A DNA stretch of 64,000 bases from Bradyrhizobium sp. SZCCT0153 (GCF_018129995.1 NZ_JAFCKS010000004.1:613465-677464), one strand, 5' to 3'; numbered from the stretch's first letter, positions 34,711 to 43,317 are shown. Notes: generated by a model from the letters alone, not told the origin. Numbers and translations: made by a program.

Positions 34711-37551
34711 TCAATTCAGGCTGCCCAGGAGCTCCCTTGCGGCGACCAGATCGCAAGTCTGGAGGCCTTCCCTGTATCGCGCCACGAGTGGGGTGAGCAG
34801 GGCCCGCGCGTCGGCGGACTTGCCGGCCCGCTCCCAGATGCGGCCGAGACTGATCGCTCCGCGGAGCTCCCAGCCAAGCGCGCATTGCCGGCGTGACAGA
34901 TCGAGCGATTTGCGGACGTAGTTCTCGGCTTCCGCTGAGTGACCCGACCGCGCAAGGATGTCGCCCTTAATCCTGAGCATCTCCGGCATGTCGAAGGACT
35001 CGCCGTTATCGGGAATCTGGGCGATGGCCTCATTGATCGTCTGCAAGGCCTCCTCGGCCTGGTTCTGGGCGGCGAGACCCTCCGCGAGCGCCGTCGCGAA
35101 CACCGTCGTCATGATCCGGTGCCGGGTCGCGTACAGCGTGGCCTGGCTGCGGCGCAGGAGTTCGATGCCGGCGGCGACCTCGCCGCGGCGCAGCAGCAGC
35201 TCGCCCTTCTGGCCGATGCCGACCGCGTGATAGGGGCCGAGGAAGTGCCGGGCGGAGTGATCGATCAGGCGCTCGATCAGGCTTTCGGCATTGGCCCAGT
35301 CGCCGACCCAGAGGAACACGTAGATCGTCCAGATCAGGGAAATACCGAGCGTGAGCGGCTGCTCGAGCAGCTCGGCCTCGCGCACCGTGTATCTGGCCGC
35401 CTCGATCGCATGATCGGGCCTGCCGGTGAGCCAGAGCCCGCGCGCCAGCGCCACCAGCGCGACGATGCGGTCGTCATAACCGAGATGGCCGATATTGAGC
35501 CGCTGCGAGCCGGGATTATGCACCATCGCGCTCTCGCAGAACTGCACCGCCTTGTCCTGGTTGCCGATCAAATGATGCGCGACGCCCAGCATCCATTCCA
35601 CGTTCAGCGTGCTGGCGGGATCGTTCAGCTTCCGCGCAACGCTTTCGCCCTGTTCGCCGGTCCCGAGCGCGCCGTGAAAATCTCCGACCCGGGTCAGGTA
35701 GATGTGCAATCCGCGCAGCAGCCAGAGCTGCCAGTGCAGATCCTCGAGCTCCCGGGCAAGCTGGAGGCTGCGCGTGAACGCCGAGTGGACCGCTTCGGTA
35801 TTGCCCTGCGTGAACATCGCGGAGACGCCGAGCGCGGCTTGCAGCGTCATCTCCGTGCGGCTGTCGGCCGCGCTCGCATCGAGCAACGCCAGCGCCTGCT
35901 GGGTCCAGCGGGAGCATTCCGTCAGCAAGGTCAGCTCGAGGAAGAACTGGGCCGCCGCGGCCGCCAGATCCACGCCGATGGTCCGGTCGCCGCCGTCCGA
36001 AAAGCTGAAGGTCAGCGCGGCCCGGACATTGGGCAGATGATCGGCATAGGGAAGGAAGCCGCCCGCGCTCTGCATGCCAGTGGATTTCAGTGCGATGTCG
36101 CGCAGGAAATCGCGGAAATATTCGGCGTGGGCGCGCGCGACGCGGGGCGCTTCCCCGTTCTCGACGAGCTTGTCCGCGACGAAGGCGCGTGTCGTGTCGA
36201 GCAGGCGATAGCGCAGCCGCCGCTCCGCAGCCGAGGTCGCGATCAGCGATTTCGACAGCAGGTTCGAGATCGCCTCGACCGCTTCGGGCTCGCCGATGCC
36301 CTGGCAGGAGGCGACCGCAAGCGCGGCTTCCAGCGTGAATGGCCCGACGAACACCGACAATCCGCGCAGCGTTGCGCTCTCGGCTGCCGGCAGCAGATCG
36401 TAGCTCCAGGCGAGCGCCGCGCTGAGGGTCTGGTGCCGCGGGATCGCGGTGCGCCGCCCCCGCCACAGCAGCGAGAAGCGGCTGTCCAGCAGCGAGGCGG
36501 TTCCGGCTATGCCATAGGCGTTCACGCGCCCGGCCGCGAGCTCGATCGCGAGCGCGATGCCGTCCAGCCGCCGGCAGATCTCGGCGACGAGCGGCGCATC
36601 CTCTTCGCTGAGCTCGAATTCTCCGAGGCTTTCGGCAATGCGTTCCACGAAGAGCTGACTTGCGGGATAGGCAAGGATGTCGGCGAGGCCGAGCCCGTCG
36701 CGCTCCGGCGGGCAATCCAGCGGAAACAACCGATGGACGCGCTCCCCTTCCGAGCGGAAGGATTCGCGGCTGGTGGCCAGAATATGCAGCTCGCCCGCCT
36801 CCCGGACGATGCGCTCGGCCAGGGGGGCGAGGTCGTCGAGGATGTGCTCGCAACTGTCGAAGACCAGCAGCATCCGCCGGCTGCGCAGGTGCGTCAGCAG
36901 CCCCGGCATCGGGTCCTCGGAATTGACGGTCAGGCCGAGGGCGGCTGCGATCGTTCCGGTAACGAGCCGGGGCTCCGTCAGCGCGCCGAAATCGACGAAG
37001 CACACCTGGCCCTCGAAGGCCTGGAGCTCGGCGTGCGCGACGGCCAGTGCGACCGAGGTCTTGCCGATCCCGCCGGGGCCGACGATCGTGACGAAGCGAT
37101 GCAGGGCAAGCTCGGCCGAAATCTTCTCGATCGCATCGTCCCGCCCGATCATCTTCGCGAGTGGCGAGGGCAGCGAGCGGGGCGAAGCTGCGGGCAGGCC
37201 GGACCGGTTCTCCGAAGCAGGCTGCAGCAGCGGAGCCGCGAAGCAATAGCCGCGCCCTGGGACGTTGACGACGTAGCGGGAGGCTTCCCCGGCATCGCCC
37301 AAGGCCTTGCGGAGCGTCGTGATGTGAAAGCGAAGGCTGCCTTCGTCGACGTTCACGTCGGCCCAGACGCGCTTGATCAACTCACGCTTGTCCACAACCT
37401 CGCCGGCGCGCTCGGCGAGAAAAACGAGGAGGTCGAGCGCACGACCGCCAAGGTGAACGGGAGCGCCGTCCTTCTCGAGCAGCCGCGACTTTGCGAACAG
37501 CCGGAACGGTCCGAAGGCAATGGCCGAATCCTGGTCGTTGGTGTCCGGCAC
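34711..37551 (-). CDS. Winged-helix / STAND-ATPase / TPR transcription regulator (2)
   Basis: The 946-residue protein has a winged helix at 8-106 (AFGPFRLFAKSRLLEKDG, VDEGSLRFHITTLRKALGD, VPGRGYCFAAP), an ATPase with Walker A GPGGIGKT (158-165), Walker B MLLVFDSCEHI and sensor ATSRESFRSEGE, and TPR-type helices from about 480 to the end. It is a close paralogue of the regulator at 51408-54248, including the VDEGSLRFH recognition region, and shares with it a 40-nt element about 40 bases ahead of the start. The start is GTG at 37551; no strong Shine-Dalgarno is seen. It may act on the CTAAC arrays nearby (inference). Confidence 0.83.
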   Translation of the reverse strand: MPDTNDQDSAIAFGPFRLFAKSRLLEKDGAPVHLGGRALDLLVFLAERAGEVVDKRELIKRVWADVNVDEGSLRFHITTLRKALGDAGEASRYVVNVPGRGYCFAAPLLQPASENRSGLPAASPRSLPSPLAKMIGRDDAIEKISAELALHRFVTIVGPGGIGKTSVALAVAHAELQAFEGQVCFVDFGALTEPRLVTGTIAAALGLTVNSEDPMPGLLTHLRSRRMLLVFDSCEHILDDLAPLAERIVREAGELHILATSRESFRSEGERVHRLFPLDCPPERDGLGLADILAYPASQLFVERIAESLGEFELSEEDAPLVAEICRRLDGIALAIELAAGRVNAYGIAGTASLLDSRFSLLWRGRRTAIPRHQTLSAALAWSYDLLPAAESATLRGLSVFVGPFTLEAALAVASCQGIGEPEAVEAISNLLSKSLIATSAAERRLRYRLLDTTRAFVADKLVENGEAPRVARAHAEYFRDFLRDIALKSTGMQSAGGFLPYADHLPNVRAALTFSFSDGGDRTIGVDLAAAAAQFFLELTLLTECSRWTQQALALLDASAADSRTEMTLQAALGVSAMFTQGNTEAVHSAFTRSLQLARELEDLHWQLWLLRGLHIYLTRVGDFHGALGTGEQGESVARKLNDPASTLNVEWMLGVAHHLIGNQDKAVQFCESAMVHNPGSQRLNIGHLGYDDRIVALVALARGLWLTGRPDHAIEAARYTVREAELLEQPLTLGISLIWTIYVFLWVGDWANAESLIERLIDHSARHFLGPYHAVGIGQKGELLLRRGEVAAGIELLRRSQATLYATRHRIMTTVFATALAEGLAAQNQAEEALQTINEAIAQIPDNGESFDMPEMLRIKGDILARSGHSAEAENYVRKSLDLSRRQCALGWELRGAISLGRIWERAGKSADARALLTPLVARYREGLQTCDLVAARELLGSLN

Positions 37552-37590
37552 GGGCTAGTGATTCCAGTGAAAAGGCTGGTGTCTGCGCTT

Positions 37591-37630
37591 TGATCTACCA
37601 GAACGAGGTCATCAGTAAACTGGCCGAAAG
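37591..37630 (-). promoter_or_regulatory. 40-nt element conserved upstream of regulators 2 and 4
   Basis: 34 of 40 bases match 54291-54330, including the shared run CAGTAAACTGGCCGAAAG. It starts 40 bases before the GTG start, almost the same distance as in the other copy (43). On the minus strand TTTACT, a 16-base spacer and TAGATC could form a core promoter. CAGT-N2-ACTG is a small inverted repeat inside it. Confidence 0.65.
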
Positions 37631-37874
37631 TGGCAAAATCGCGTGGCGATGACCGACCGCAGGCGGAATCTCAGCCGCAAATTTGCTTAAACGCGAACGG
37701 TTTACGACGCGACCGCGACAATTCGTCAGTGGGCCTGACCGTCGCGGCGGCAGTCGCCACTGCCAGATCGTGATGCCGCCGATCATAACAAAAACTTGCA
37801 ACGTCTAACGGGCAAAACACGCGCGATGCATCCAGTATGGCTTCCGAGTTAGATCCTATTTCAACAGGGAGGCT
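37631..37874. other. Rest of divergent intergenic region
   Basis: No gene is supported here. The stretch holds array site 4 at 37785-37809 and the ribosome site GGAGG of the HWE-type kinase gene; the remainder shows nothing recognisable. Confidence 0.4.
37785..37809 (+). promoter_or_regulatory. 10-bp direct-repeat array (site 4)
   Basis: The plus strand reads ATAAC at 37785, CTTGC at 37795 and CTAAC at 37805, all 10 bases apart and pointing at the kinase gene, whose start is about 68 bp downstream. The middle unit is the weakest of the arrays. Confidence 0.58.
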
Positions 37875-37877
37875 ATG

Positions 37878-38549
37878 ATGTCCGCTATCGGGTCCATGCC
37901 GAACGGTAGCTCCGTTCGTGCTCAATTTGTCGCCAGCCTCGACGACCAGTCGCGTGATTGGGAACTCGTGCTGCGGGAGTCCCATCATCGCATGAAGAAC
38001 ACGCTGACGCTGCTCGGCGCGTCGGTCCGTCGCGACTTCACGCGGGCCGGCACCAGGGACGTGTCGCTTGCGGTGGATCGGTTCGAGCGGCGCATCGTCG
38101 CCTTCGGCAGGCTCTACCAACTCCTGTCTGACAATGACGACCATTCGGCGATCTCCGTTGCAGGCTTCTTCGAAAGCCTGTGCGCGGCGATTTCCGAGGC
38201 CGTGCTGGAGCCGTCGGGCATCCGCTGCGAAGCGGCCATCGAAGACGGCACGCTGCCGGCATGGCAATGCCATCGACTCGCATTGATGCTGACGGAGCTG
38301 GTGACGAATGCGGCAAAGCATGCCTTCCCGAACAGGAATGGTGCGCTGATCCGCATCGACATGGCCAAGCGTGACGGCGCCTGGTTCTGCACGGTGGCCG
38401 ACAACGGGATCGGCGCGACCAAGCCGCTTCAGGGCACCGGCAGCCGGCTTCTCGAAGGACTCGCACGCGGCATTCGCGCGCAGCTGCACGGCGAGGCGGG
38501 AGAGGGCGGCACACGGGTGACCATCGTGATGCCGATCGAAGCCGCCTGA
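37878..38549 (+). CDS. HWE/HisKA_2-type histidine kinase without sensor domain
   Basis: The 223-residue protein has only a kinase core: the HisKA_2 dimer/phosphoacceptor helix RESHHRMKNTLTLLGASVRRD (phospho-His likely His37) and a compact HATPase with N box LTELVTNAAKHAF, VADNGIGA and GTGSRLLEGLARG. This matches the short HWE/HisKA_2 kinases of alphaproteobacteria that often act in the general stress response with PhyR, but no PhyR or NepR gene is nearby. ATG 37878 fits the GGAGG spacing better than the ATG three bases earlier. The VOC gene follows after 33 bases, and array site 4 lies upstream. Confidence 0.8.
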   Translation: MSAIGSMPNGSSVRAQFVASLDDQSRDWELVLRESHHRMKNTLTLLGASVRRDFTRAGTRDVSLAVDRFERRIVAFGRLYQLLSDNDDHSAISVAGFFESLCAAISEAVLEPSGIRCEAAIEDGTLPAWQCHRLALMLTELVTNAAKHAFPNRNGALIRIDMAKRDGAWFCTVADNGIGATKPLQGTGSRLLEGLARGIRAQLHGEAGEGGTRVTIVMPIEAA

Positions 38550-38582
38550 GGCTCGTTTCAAATCCAACTCAGGGAGTTCGAC

Positions 38583-39296
38583 ATGGCCACACTCGACATC
38601 GACCGTGATGCCGCGGTCAAATCTTCGGAGACGTCTGCAAGCAAGCCTTCGACGTCGCCTGGCGTTGATCTGAGGCTCGAGGTGGTCGTGATCCCCGTGT
38701 CCGACGTCGACCGCGCCAAGGCGTTCTACACCCGTCTCGGCTGGCGGCTCGACGCCGATTTTGCCTCGGACGACGACTGGCGTGTGATCCAGTTCACGCC
38801 GCCGGGCTCGGCCTGCTCGGTGATCTTCGGCAGCAACGTGACGGCGGCGGCGCCCGGGTCGGCGCGGGGCCTGTACCTGATCGTGTCCGATCTGGAGGCG
38901 GCCCGAAAGGATCTGCTCGACCGTGGCATCGAGGTCAGCGCTCCGTTCCACGGTGCCGGGGACGTTCATTCCGGATCGGACGAACCATATCTGTTCGGCC
39001 GCGCGCGAGTCGGCGGTGCTGACCCGAAGCGCGGCAGCTACAGCTCATTTGCCTCGTTCAGCGATCCCGACGGCAATGGCTGGCTGTTCCAGGAAGTCAC
39101 CACGCGACTGCCGGGACGCATCGCGGGCGGCGGCACGACGTTCGCTTCGCAGGCCGAGCTGGCCGCGGCATTGCGCCGTGCGGCGGCGGCCCATGGCGAA
39201 CACGAAAAGCGGACCGGCGGGCACGACGAGAACTGGGCCGATTGGTACGCCGACTACATCGTCCGTGAGCAGGCGGGCCAGCCTCTGCCATCCTGA
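38583..39296 (+). CDS. VOC/glyoxalase-bleomycin-resistance superfamily protein
   Basis: In this 237-residue protein the VOC domain occupies about 30-175: LEVVVIPVSDVDRAKAFYTRLGWRLDADF, FTPPGSACSVIFG, GLYLIVSDLEAARKDLLDRGIEV and FASFSDPDGNGWLFQEV. The C-terminal 60 residues are helical (ELAAALRRAAAAHGEHEKR, NWADWYADYIVREQAG) and lie outside the usual domain. Members include glyoxalases and dioxygenases; the metal ligands cannot be settled by eye. GGGAG precedes the ATG. It follows the sensorless kinase and is closed by a strong terminator. Confidence 0.82.
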   Translation: MATLDIDRDAAVKSSETSASKPSTSPGVDLRLEVVVIPVSDVDRAKAFYTRLGWRLDADFASDDDWRVIQFTPPGSACSVIFGSNVTAAAPGSARGLYLIVSDLEAARKDLLDRGIEVSAPFHGAGDVHSGSDEPYLFGRARVGGADPKRGSYSSFASFSDPDGNGWLFQEVTTRLPGRIAGGGTTFASQAELAAALRRAAAAHGEHEKRTGGHDENWADWYADYIVREQAGQPLPS

Positions 39297-39332
39297 GCTG
39301 GGCGGCACGAACGCTTCAACCGACGCAAGCCG

Positions 39333-39378
39333 ACGCGGCGCGCGATGACCGAGGTCATCGCGCGCCGCGTTGCTTTTT
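39333..39378 (+). terminator. Strong rho-independent terminator
   Basis: Perfect 18-base arms (39333-39350 and 39353-39370) pair almost without a loop, followed by TGCTTTTT. It lies 37 bases after the VOC stop and separates that operon from array site 5 and the epoxide hydrolase operon. Confidence 0.85.
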
Positions 39379-39403
39379 GCCGATCGGCGATGTGCCCCGC
39401 CGG

Positions 39404-39438
39404 CTCGCAACGGCTAACGCAGTCTAACAATGCATAAC
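39404..39438 (+). promoter_or_regulatory. Four-unit 10-bp direct-repeat array (site 5)
   Basis: CTCGC at 39404, CTAAC at 39414, CTAAC at 39424 and ATAAC at 39434 are exactly 10 bases apart, pointing at the epoxide hydrolase gene 100 bp downstream. This is the clearest array. CATAACGAGCC at its end recurs in inverted orientation at site 2. Confidence 0.75.
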
Positions 39439-39538
39439 GAGCCAATTGCAGTTGTCTGCGTCACTCTCTGCCCATGACGAGCCGACGCGTCGATTTCGAA
39501 TTCGATCGGCGTCACCGATCAAGCAAGGGAGAGCCAAC

Positions 39539-40852
39539 ATGACCACGCAAGCACGAGCCGACATCCTCAACCCCGACCGCCGTCAATTGCTGACCCAGGC
39601 CGCGATGACGGCGGTTGCCGCCAGCGTATCGAGCCTGCTGCCGCTGCATCCGGCGAAGGCCGCTGCAAGCGGCGCCGTCCGCCCGTTCCACGTCAGCGTG
39701 CCGGAGGAGGATCTGCTCGATCTCCGTCGTCGCCTCGCAGCGACGCGCTGGCCGGATCGTGAGATCGTCGCCGATCAATCGCAGGGCGTGCAGCTGGCGA
39801 CGGTGCAGCAGCTCGTGCGCCACTGGCAGAACGACTACGACTGGCGCAAGATCGAGGCGCGGCTGAATGCCTTGCCGCAATTCGTCACCGAGATCGACGG
39901 TGTCGACATCCACTTCATTCACGTCCGCTCTCGTCACGAGAACGCGCTGCCGATGATCGTCACGCATGGCTGGCCCGGCTCGATCATCGAGCAGATGAAG
40001 ATCGTCGGCCCGCTCACCGATCCGACCGCGCACGGTGCAAAGGCGGCCGACGCCTTTGATCTCGTCATCCCCTCGCTGCCCGGCCACGGCTTCTCCGGCA
40101 AGCCAACGGCACTCGGCTGGGACCCCCAGCGCGTCGCGCGCGCCTGGATCGTGCTGATGAAGCGGCTCGGATACGGCCGCTACGTTGCGCAAGGCGGCGA
40201 TTGGGGCAATGCCGTGACGGAGCAGATGGCGTTGATCGCGCCGCCGGAACTGCTCGGCATCCACACCAACATGCCTGCCACCGTTCCCGACGATATCGCC
40301 AAGGAGCTACAGCCCGGCGGGTCGCGGCCGGCTAATCTCTCGGCCGACGAACGCCATGCCTACGACCAGCTCGACGATTTCTACAAGCACGGACTGGGCT
40401 ACGCGATCGAGATGTCGAACCGACCCCAGACACTCTATGGCCTCGTGGATTCGCCGGCAGGTCTCGCATCCTGGATGCTCGATCACGATGCGCGCAGCGC
40501 TGCCATGATCGCGCGGGTGTTCGACGGCAGGACGGAAGGGTTGTCGCGGGACGATGTGATCGACAACATCACGCTCTATTGGCTCACCAACACTGCAGTG
40601 TCGTCGGCGCGGCTCTACTGGGAGAACAAGCTGGTGTTCTTCGAGCCCAAGCACATCAAGATCCCGGTCGCCGTCAGCGTCTTCCCGGACGAGATCTACG
40701 CCGCGCCCCGCAGCTGGACCGAGAAGGCCTATCCGAAGCTGATGCACTACAACCGACTCGACAAGGGTGGACACTTCGCGGCCTGGGAGCAGCCCGCGCT
40801 GTTCGCTGCGGAAATGCGCACCGCGTTCCGCCCGCTGCGCCAGTCGATCTGA
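39539..40852 (+). CDS. Epoxide hydrolase-type protein with Tat-like signal
   Basis: The 437-residue protein has a twin-arginine-like leader (DRRQLLTQAAMTAVAASVSSLLPLHPAKA, about 13-41), an EHN N-terminal domain (about 47-150: VRPFHVSVPEEDLLDLRRRLAATRWP), the oxyanion motif THGWPGS and the nucleophile elbow QGGDWGN (Asp221). The His lies in KGGHFAAWEQP at the end. This matches juvenile-hormone/microsomal-type epoxide hydrolases of bacteria; the leader suggests export to the periplasm in folded form. ATG 39539 has GGGAGAG upstream; the frame is open further but lacks a ribosome site. It is the first gene of a five-gene run to msrA. Confidence 0.85.
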   Translation: MTTQARADILNPDRRQLLTQAAMTAVAASVSSLLPLHPAKAAASGAVRPFHVSVPEEDLLDLRRRLAATRWPDREIVADQSQGVQLATVQQLVRHWQNDYDWRKIEARLNALPQFVTEIDGVDIHFIHVRSRHENALPMIVTHGWPGSIIEQMKIVGPLTDPTAHGAKAADAFDLVIPSLPGHGFSGKPTALGWDPQRVARAWIVLMKRLGYGRYVAQGGDWGNAVTEQMALIAPPELLGIHTNMPATVPDDIAKELQPGGSRPANLSADERHAYDQLDDFYKHGLGYAIEMSNRPQTLYGLVDSPAGLASWMLDHDARSAAMIARVFDGRTEGLSRDDVIDNITLYWLTNTAVSSARLYWENKLVFFEPKHIKIPVAVSVFPDEIYAAPRSWTEKAYPKLMHYNRLDKGGHFAAWEQPALFAAEMRTAFRPLRQSI

Positions 40853-40914
40853 GAACGAGCGGGGACACGCAATCCCGCGCGTCCCTGACCGCCCCGACAT
40901 CAGGAGTTACAATC

Positions 40915-41763
40915 ATGAACCGTCCCGAACGCAATTTCACGACCGGAGACATTCGTCTGGAACGCCGTCTGCCGTCCTACTGGCGCGTCACCTTCGACAT
41001 GCCGCCGGTTAACATCTTTGGCCCGAAGCATCTTCCGCTACTCGACGACATCGTCACGGCGGTCGAGACCGATCCGGAGGTGAAAGTCGTCGTGTTCGAC
41101 AGCGCCGTCGAAGGCTTCTTCATCACGCATTACGACTTCCTCGCGCCGCTGGAGGATTCGCTTCGTATCCCGCCCGGACCGACCGGATTGCAGGCGCTGC
41201 CCGACGCGCTGGTTCGCCTCAGCCGCGCGCCGGTCGTTTCCATTGCGTCCATCCGGGGCCGCGCCACCGGCGTCGGCAGCGAGCTCGCGCTCGCCAGCGA
41301 CATGCGCTTTGCCAGTCGCGAGAAGGCGATCCTGTCGCAATGGGAAGTTGGTGCGGGCCTGGTGCCCGGCGGCGGCCCGATGGCGCGGCTGCCGCGCCTG
41401 ATGGGCCGCGGCCGCGCGCTCGAAGTGCTGCTCGGCGCCGACGACATCCACGGCGATCTCGCCGAGCGCTACGGCTATGTGAACCGGTCGTTGCCCGATA
41501 CCGAGCTCGACGGCTTCGTCGAGGCGCTCGCGATGCGCATCGCGTCCTTCGACAAGGACGCCATCGCCGAGACCAAGCGTCTCGTCGACGTCGCGAGCCT
41601 GCCGCCGGATGTCGAGATCAAGCCGGAATGGGACGCGTTCCTGGCCGCGCTCGGCCGCCCCGCGAGCCAGACCCGCATCAAGGCGTTGATGGCACGTGGC
41701 TTCCACCGCGCCGGCGACGTGGAGAATCGCCTGGGTTTCCACGTCGGCCAGATTGGGGCCTGA
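40915..41763 (+). CDS. Enoyl-CoA hydratase/isomerase (crotonase) family protein
   Basis: The 282-residue crotonase-fold protein has FDMPPVNIFGPKHLPLLDDIV, VKVVVFDSAVEGFFITHYDF (in the first oxyanion-hole region), VSIASIRGRATGVGSELALASDMRFAS (second oxyanion region) and LSQWEVGAGLVPGGGPMARLPRLMGR. The FFITHYDF stretch differs from the usual F.AG.D, so standard hydratase activity is doubtful and CoA substrate use is unproven. CAGGAG precedes the ATG at 40915. It follows the epoxide hydrolase after 62 bases. Confidence 0.8.
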   Translation: MNRPERNFTTGDIRLERRLPSYWRVTFDMPPVNIFGPKHLPLLDDIVTAVETDPEVKVVVFDSAVEGFFITHYDFLAPLEDSLRIPPGPTGLQALPDALVRLSRAPVVSIASIRGRATGVGSELALASDMRFASREKAILSQWEVGAGLVPGGGPMARLPRLMGRGRALEVLLGADDIHGDLAERYGYVNRSLPDTELDGFVEALAMRIASFDKDAIAETKRLVDVASLPPDVEIKPEWDAFLAALGRPASQTRIKALMARGFHRAGDVENRLGFHVGQIGA

Positions 41764-41871
41764 CGGAACCGCCGCGGCGCTTGGCCGGTTGGAATGGCGA
41801 CAGGCGGTCGTGCCAATGTCGCTTTCCTCCGGTACGGACGCCGGTGCTGAAAATCAACAAGGAGAATTGAG

Positions 41872-42294
41872 ATGATCCGCAAGGCAACAGCAGTCTGGAA
41901 GGGGACCGGTCGCGACGGCACCGGTCAGCTATCGAGCGAATCCGGCGTGCTCGCCGCAACGCCTTATTCGTTCAAGACCCGCTTCGAGAACGAGAAGGGC
42001 ACCAATCCCGAGGAGTTGATCGCGGCGGCCCATGCCGGCTGCTTCACCATGGCGCTGGCGTTCGGCCTTCAGCTCGCCGGCTTCACGCCGGACGAACTCT
42101 CGACGGAGGCCGCCGTCACGCTGGAGCCGGAAGGCAAGGGCTTCAAGATCAGCAAGTCCGCGCTGACCCTGCGCGCCAAGGTGCCGAACCTCGATGACGC
42201 AGGCTTCGCCAGGATCGCCGGCGAGGCCGAGAAGAACTGTCCGGTGTCGAAGGTTCTCAACGCCGCGATCACGCTCGATGCCAAATTGACCTAG
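41872..42294 (+). CDS. osmC: OsmC-family peroxiredoxin
   Basis: The 140-residue protein matches OsmC from end to end: ATAVWKGTGRDGTGQLSSESG, FENEKGTNPEELIAAAHAGCFTMAL with peroxidatic Cys57, and AEKNCPVSKVLNA with resolving Cys123. Family members reduce organic hydroperoxides using thiols. AAGGAG precedes the ATG. It lies between the crotonase (108-base gap) and the cupin (20-base gap). Confidence 0.9.
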   Translation: MIRKATAVWKGTGRDGTGQLSSESGVLAATPYSFKTRFENEKGTNPEELIAAAHAGCFTMALAFGLQLAGFTPDELSTEAAVTLEPEGKGFKISKSALTLRAKVPNLDDAGFARIAGEAEKNCPVSKVLNAAITLDAKLT

Positions 42295-42314
42295 GCAACA
42301 CAGGGAGCGGCGCC

Positions 42315-42764
42315 ATGCTTCGTCAAGATCCGTCCCGTCAACATCAGCCGGACGAAGACAGGTTTCGGGCGATACTGCCCGAGGATATCGCATGGCTGCC
42401 GTTCCCGGCGTTTCCATCCGGGGCGCGGCTGGCCGCGATCGTCGGTCATCCCAATGAACCCGGACCCTACGTGGTCCGGGTGAAGGTGCCCGGCGGTACC
42501 AGACTGATGCCACACAAGCATCCGGAGGACCGCGTCTACACGGTCATGTCGGGTGTGTTCTATATCGGACTCGGCGAGCGTTTCGACGGCGACGATGTCA
42601 AGGCCTACCCGCCCGGTAGCGTGATCGTGCTGCCCGGCGAAACCTGGCATTTCCATTGGGCGAAGTCCGGTGAATATGTCACACAGGTCTACGCCATCGG
42701 CCCATTGGGCCTCGAATATCACGACGACGATGATGACCCGCGCCTCCATGCAGTTGCCAGGTAG
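42315..42764 (+). CDS. Cupin-domain protein
   Basis: The 149-residue protein has a single cupin barrel: VVRVKVPGGTRLMPHKHPEDRVYTVMSG (metal-type H-x-H and Glu of motif 1) and PPGSVIVLPGETWHFHWAKSGEYVTQVYAIGP (motif 2 with His). The metal site looks complete, so a dioxygenase-like or binding role is possible, but the family is too broad for a function. It is followed by an acidic EYHDDDDDP tail. It is the fourth gene of the run beginning with the epoxide hydrolase. Confidence 0.8.
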   Translation: MLRQDPSRQHQPDEDRFRAILPEDIAWLPFPAFPSGARLAAIVGHPNEPGPYVVRVKVPGGTRLMPHKHPEDRVYTVMSGVFYIGLGERFDGDDVKAYPPGSVIVLPGETWHFHWAKSGEYVTQVYAIGPLGLEYHDDDDDPRLHAVAR

Positions 42765-42801
42765 AGCGCCGGGGATATCGGCTGAACGAATGGAGGATCA
42801 A

Positions 42802-43317
42802 ATGACGACAGAGCGCGCGGTTCTGGCCGGAGGATGCTTCTGGGGCATGCAGGATCTGATCCGCAAGCAGCCCGGTGTGATTTCGACTCGCGTCGGCTAC
42901 ACCGGCGGAGAGGTCAAGAACGCGACCTATCGCCATCACGAGGGCCACGCCGAGGCGATCGAGATCATCTTCGACCCGGCGAAAACGAGCTACCGAACGA
43001 TGCTGGAGTTCTTCTTCCAGATCCACGATCCCACCACGCTCAACCGTCAGGGCAACGACTGGGGTACGAGCTATCGCTCGGCGATCTTCACGACGAGCGA
43101 CGAGCAGAAGCGGATCGCGGAAGACACGATCGCCGATGTCGAGACCTCGCAACTGTGGCCTGGTAAAGTAGTGACCGAGGTCACGCCCGCCGGCGAGTTC
43201 TGGGAGGCCGAGCCTGAGCACCAGGATTATCTCGAGCGCTATCCGGACGGCTACACCTGTCACTTCATCCGGCCCGGCTGGAAGCTGCCGCGTCGGGCGG
43301 CGGCGGCGGGAGGCTAG
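42802..43317 (+). CDS. msrA: Peptide-methionine (S)-S-oxide reductase
   Basis: The 171-residue MsrA has catalytic Cys12 in AGGCFWGMQD, GVISTRVGYTGGEVKNATYRHH, HAEAIEIIFDP, FFQIHDPTTLNRQGNDWGTSYRSAIF and a C-terminal EPEHQDYLERYPDGYTCHF. It repairs methionine-S-sulfoxide in proteins and free methionine. The ATG at 42802 is favoured over 42790 because GGAGG falls at the right distance. No recycling Cys pair is obvious at the C-terminus apart from the Cys in YTCHF. It is probably the last gene of the operon that starts at 39539. Confidence 0.92.
   Translation: MTTERAVLAGGCFWGMQDLIRKQPGVISTRVGYTGGEVKNATYRHHEGHAEAIEIIFDPAKTSYRTMLEFFFQIHDPTTLNRQGNDWGTSYRSAIFTTSDEQKRIAEDTIADVETSQLWPGKVVTEVTPAGEFWEAEPEHQDYLERYPDGYTCHFIRPGWKLPRRAAAAGG

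Noticed and set aside
34939..37593. 884-codon open frame on the plus strand opposite regulator 2
   Set aside because: It lies entirely antisense to a well-supported paralogous regulator, and its composition is that of a reverse-complement shadow.
37592..37605. Possible FixK box TTGATCTACCAGAA before regulator 2
   Set aside because: Only the left half-site matches; the right half ATCAA is absent, and the bases belong to the 40-nt element shared with regulator 4, whose copy lacks TTGAT.
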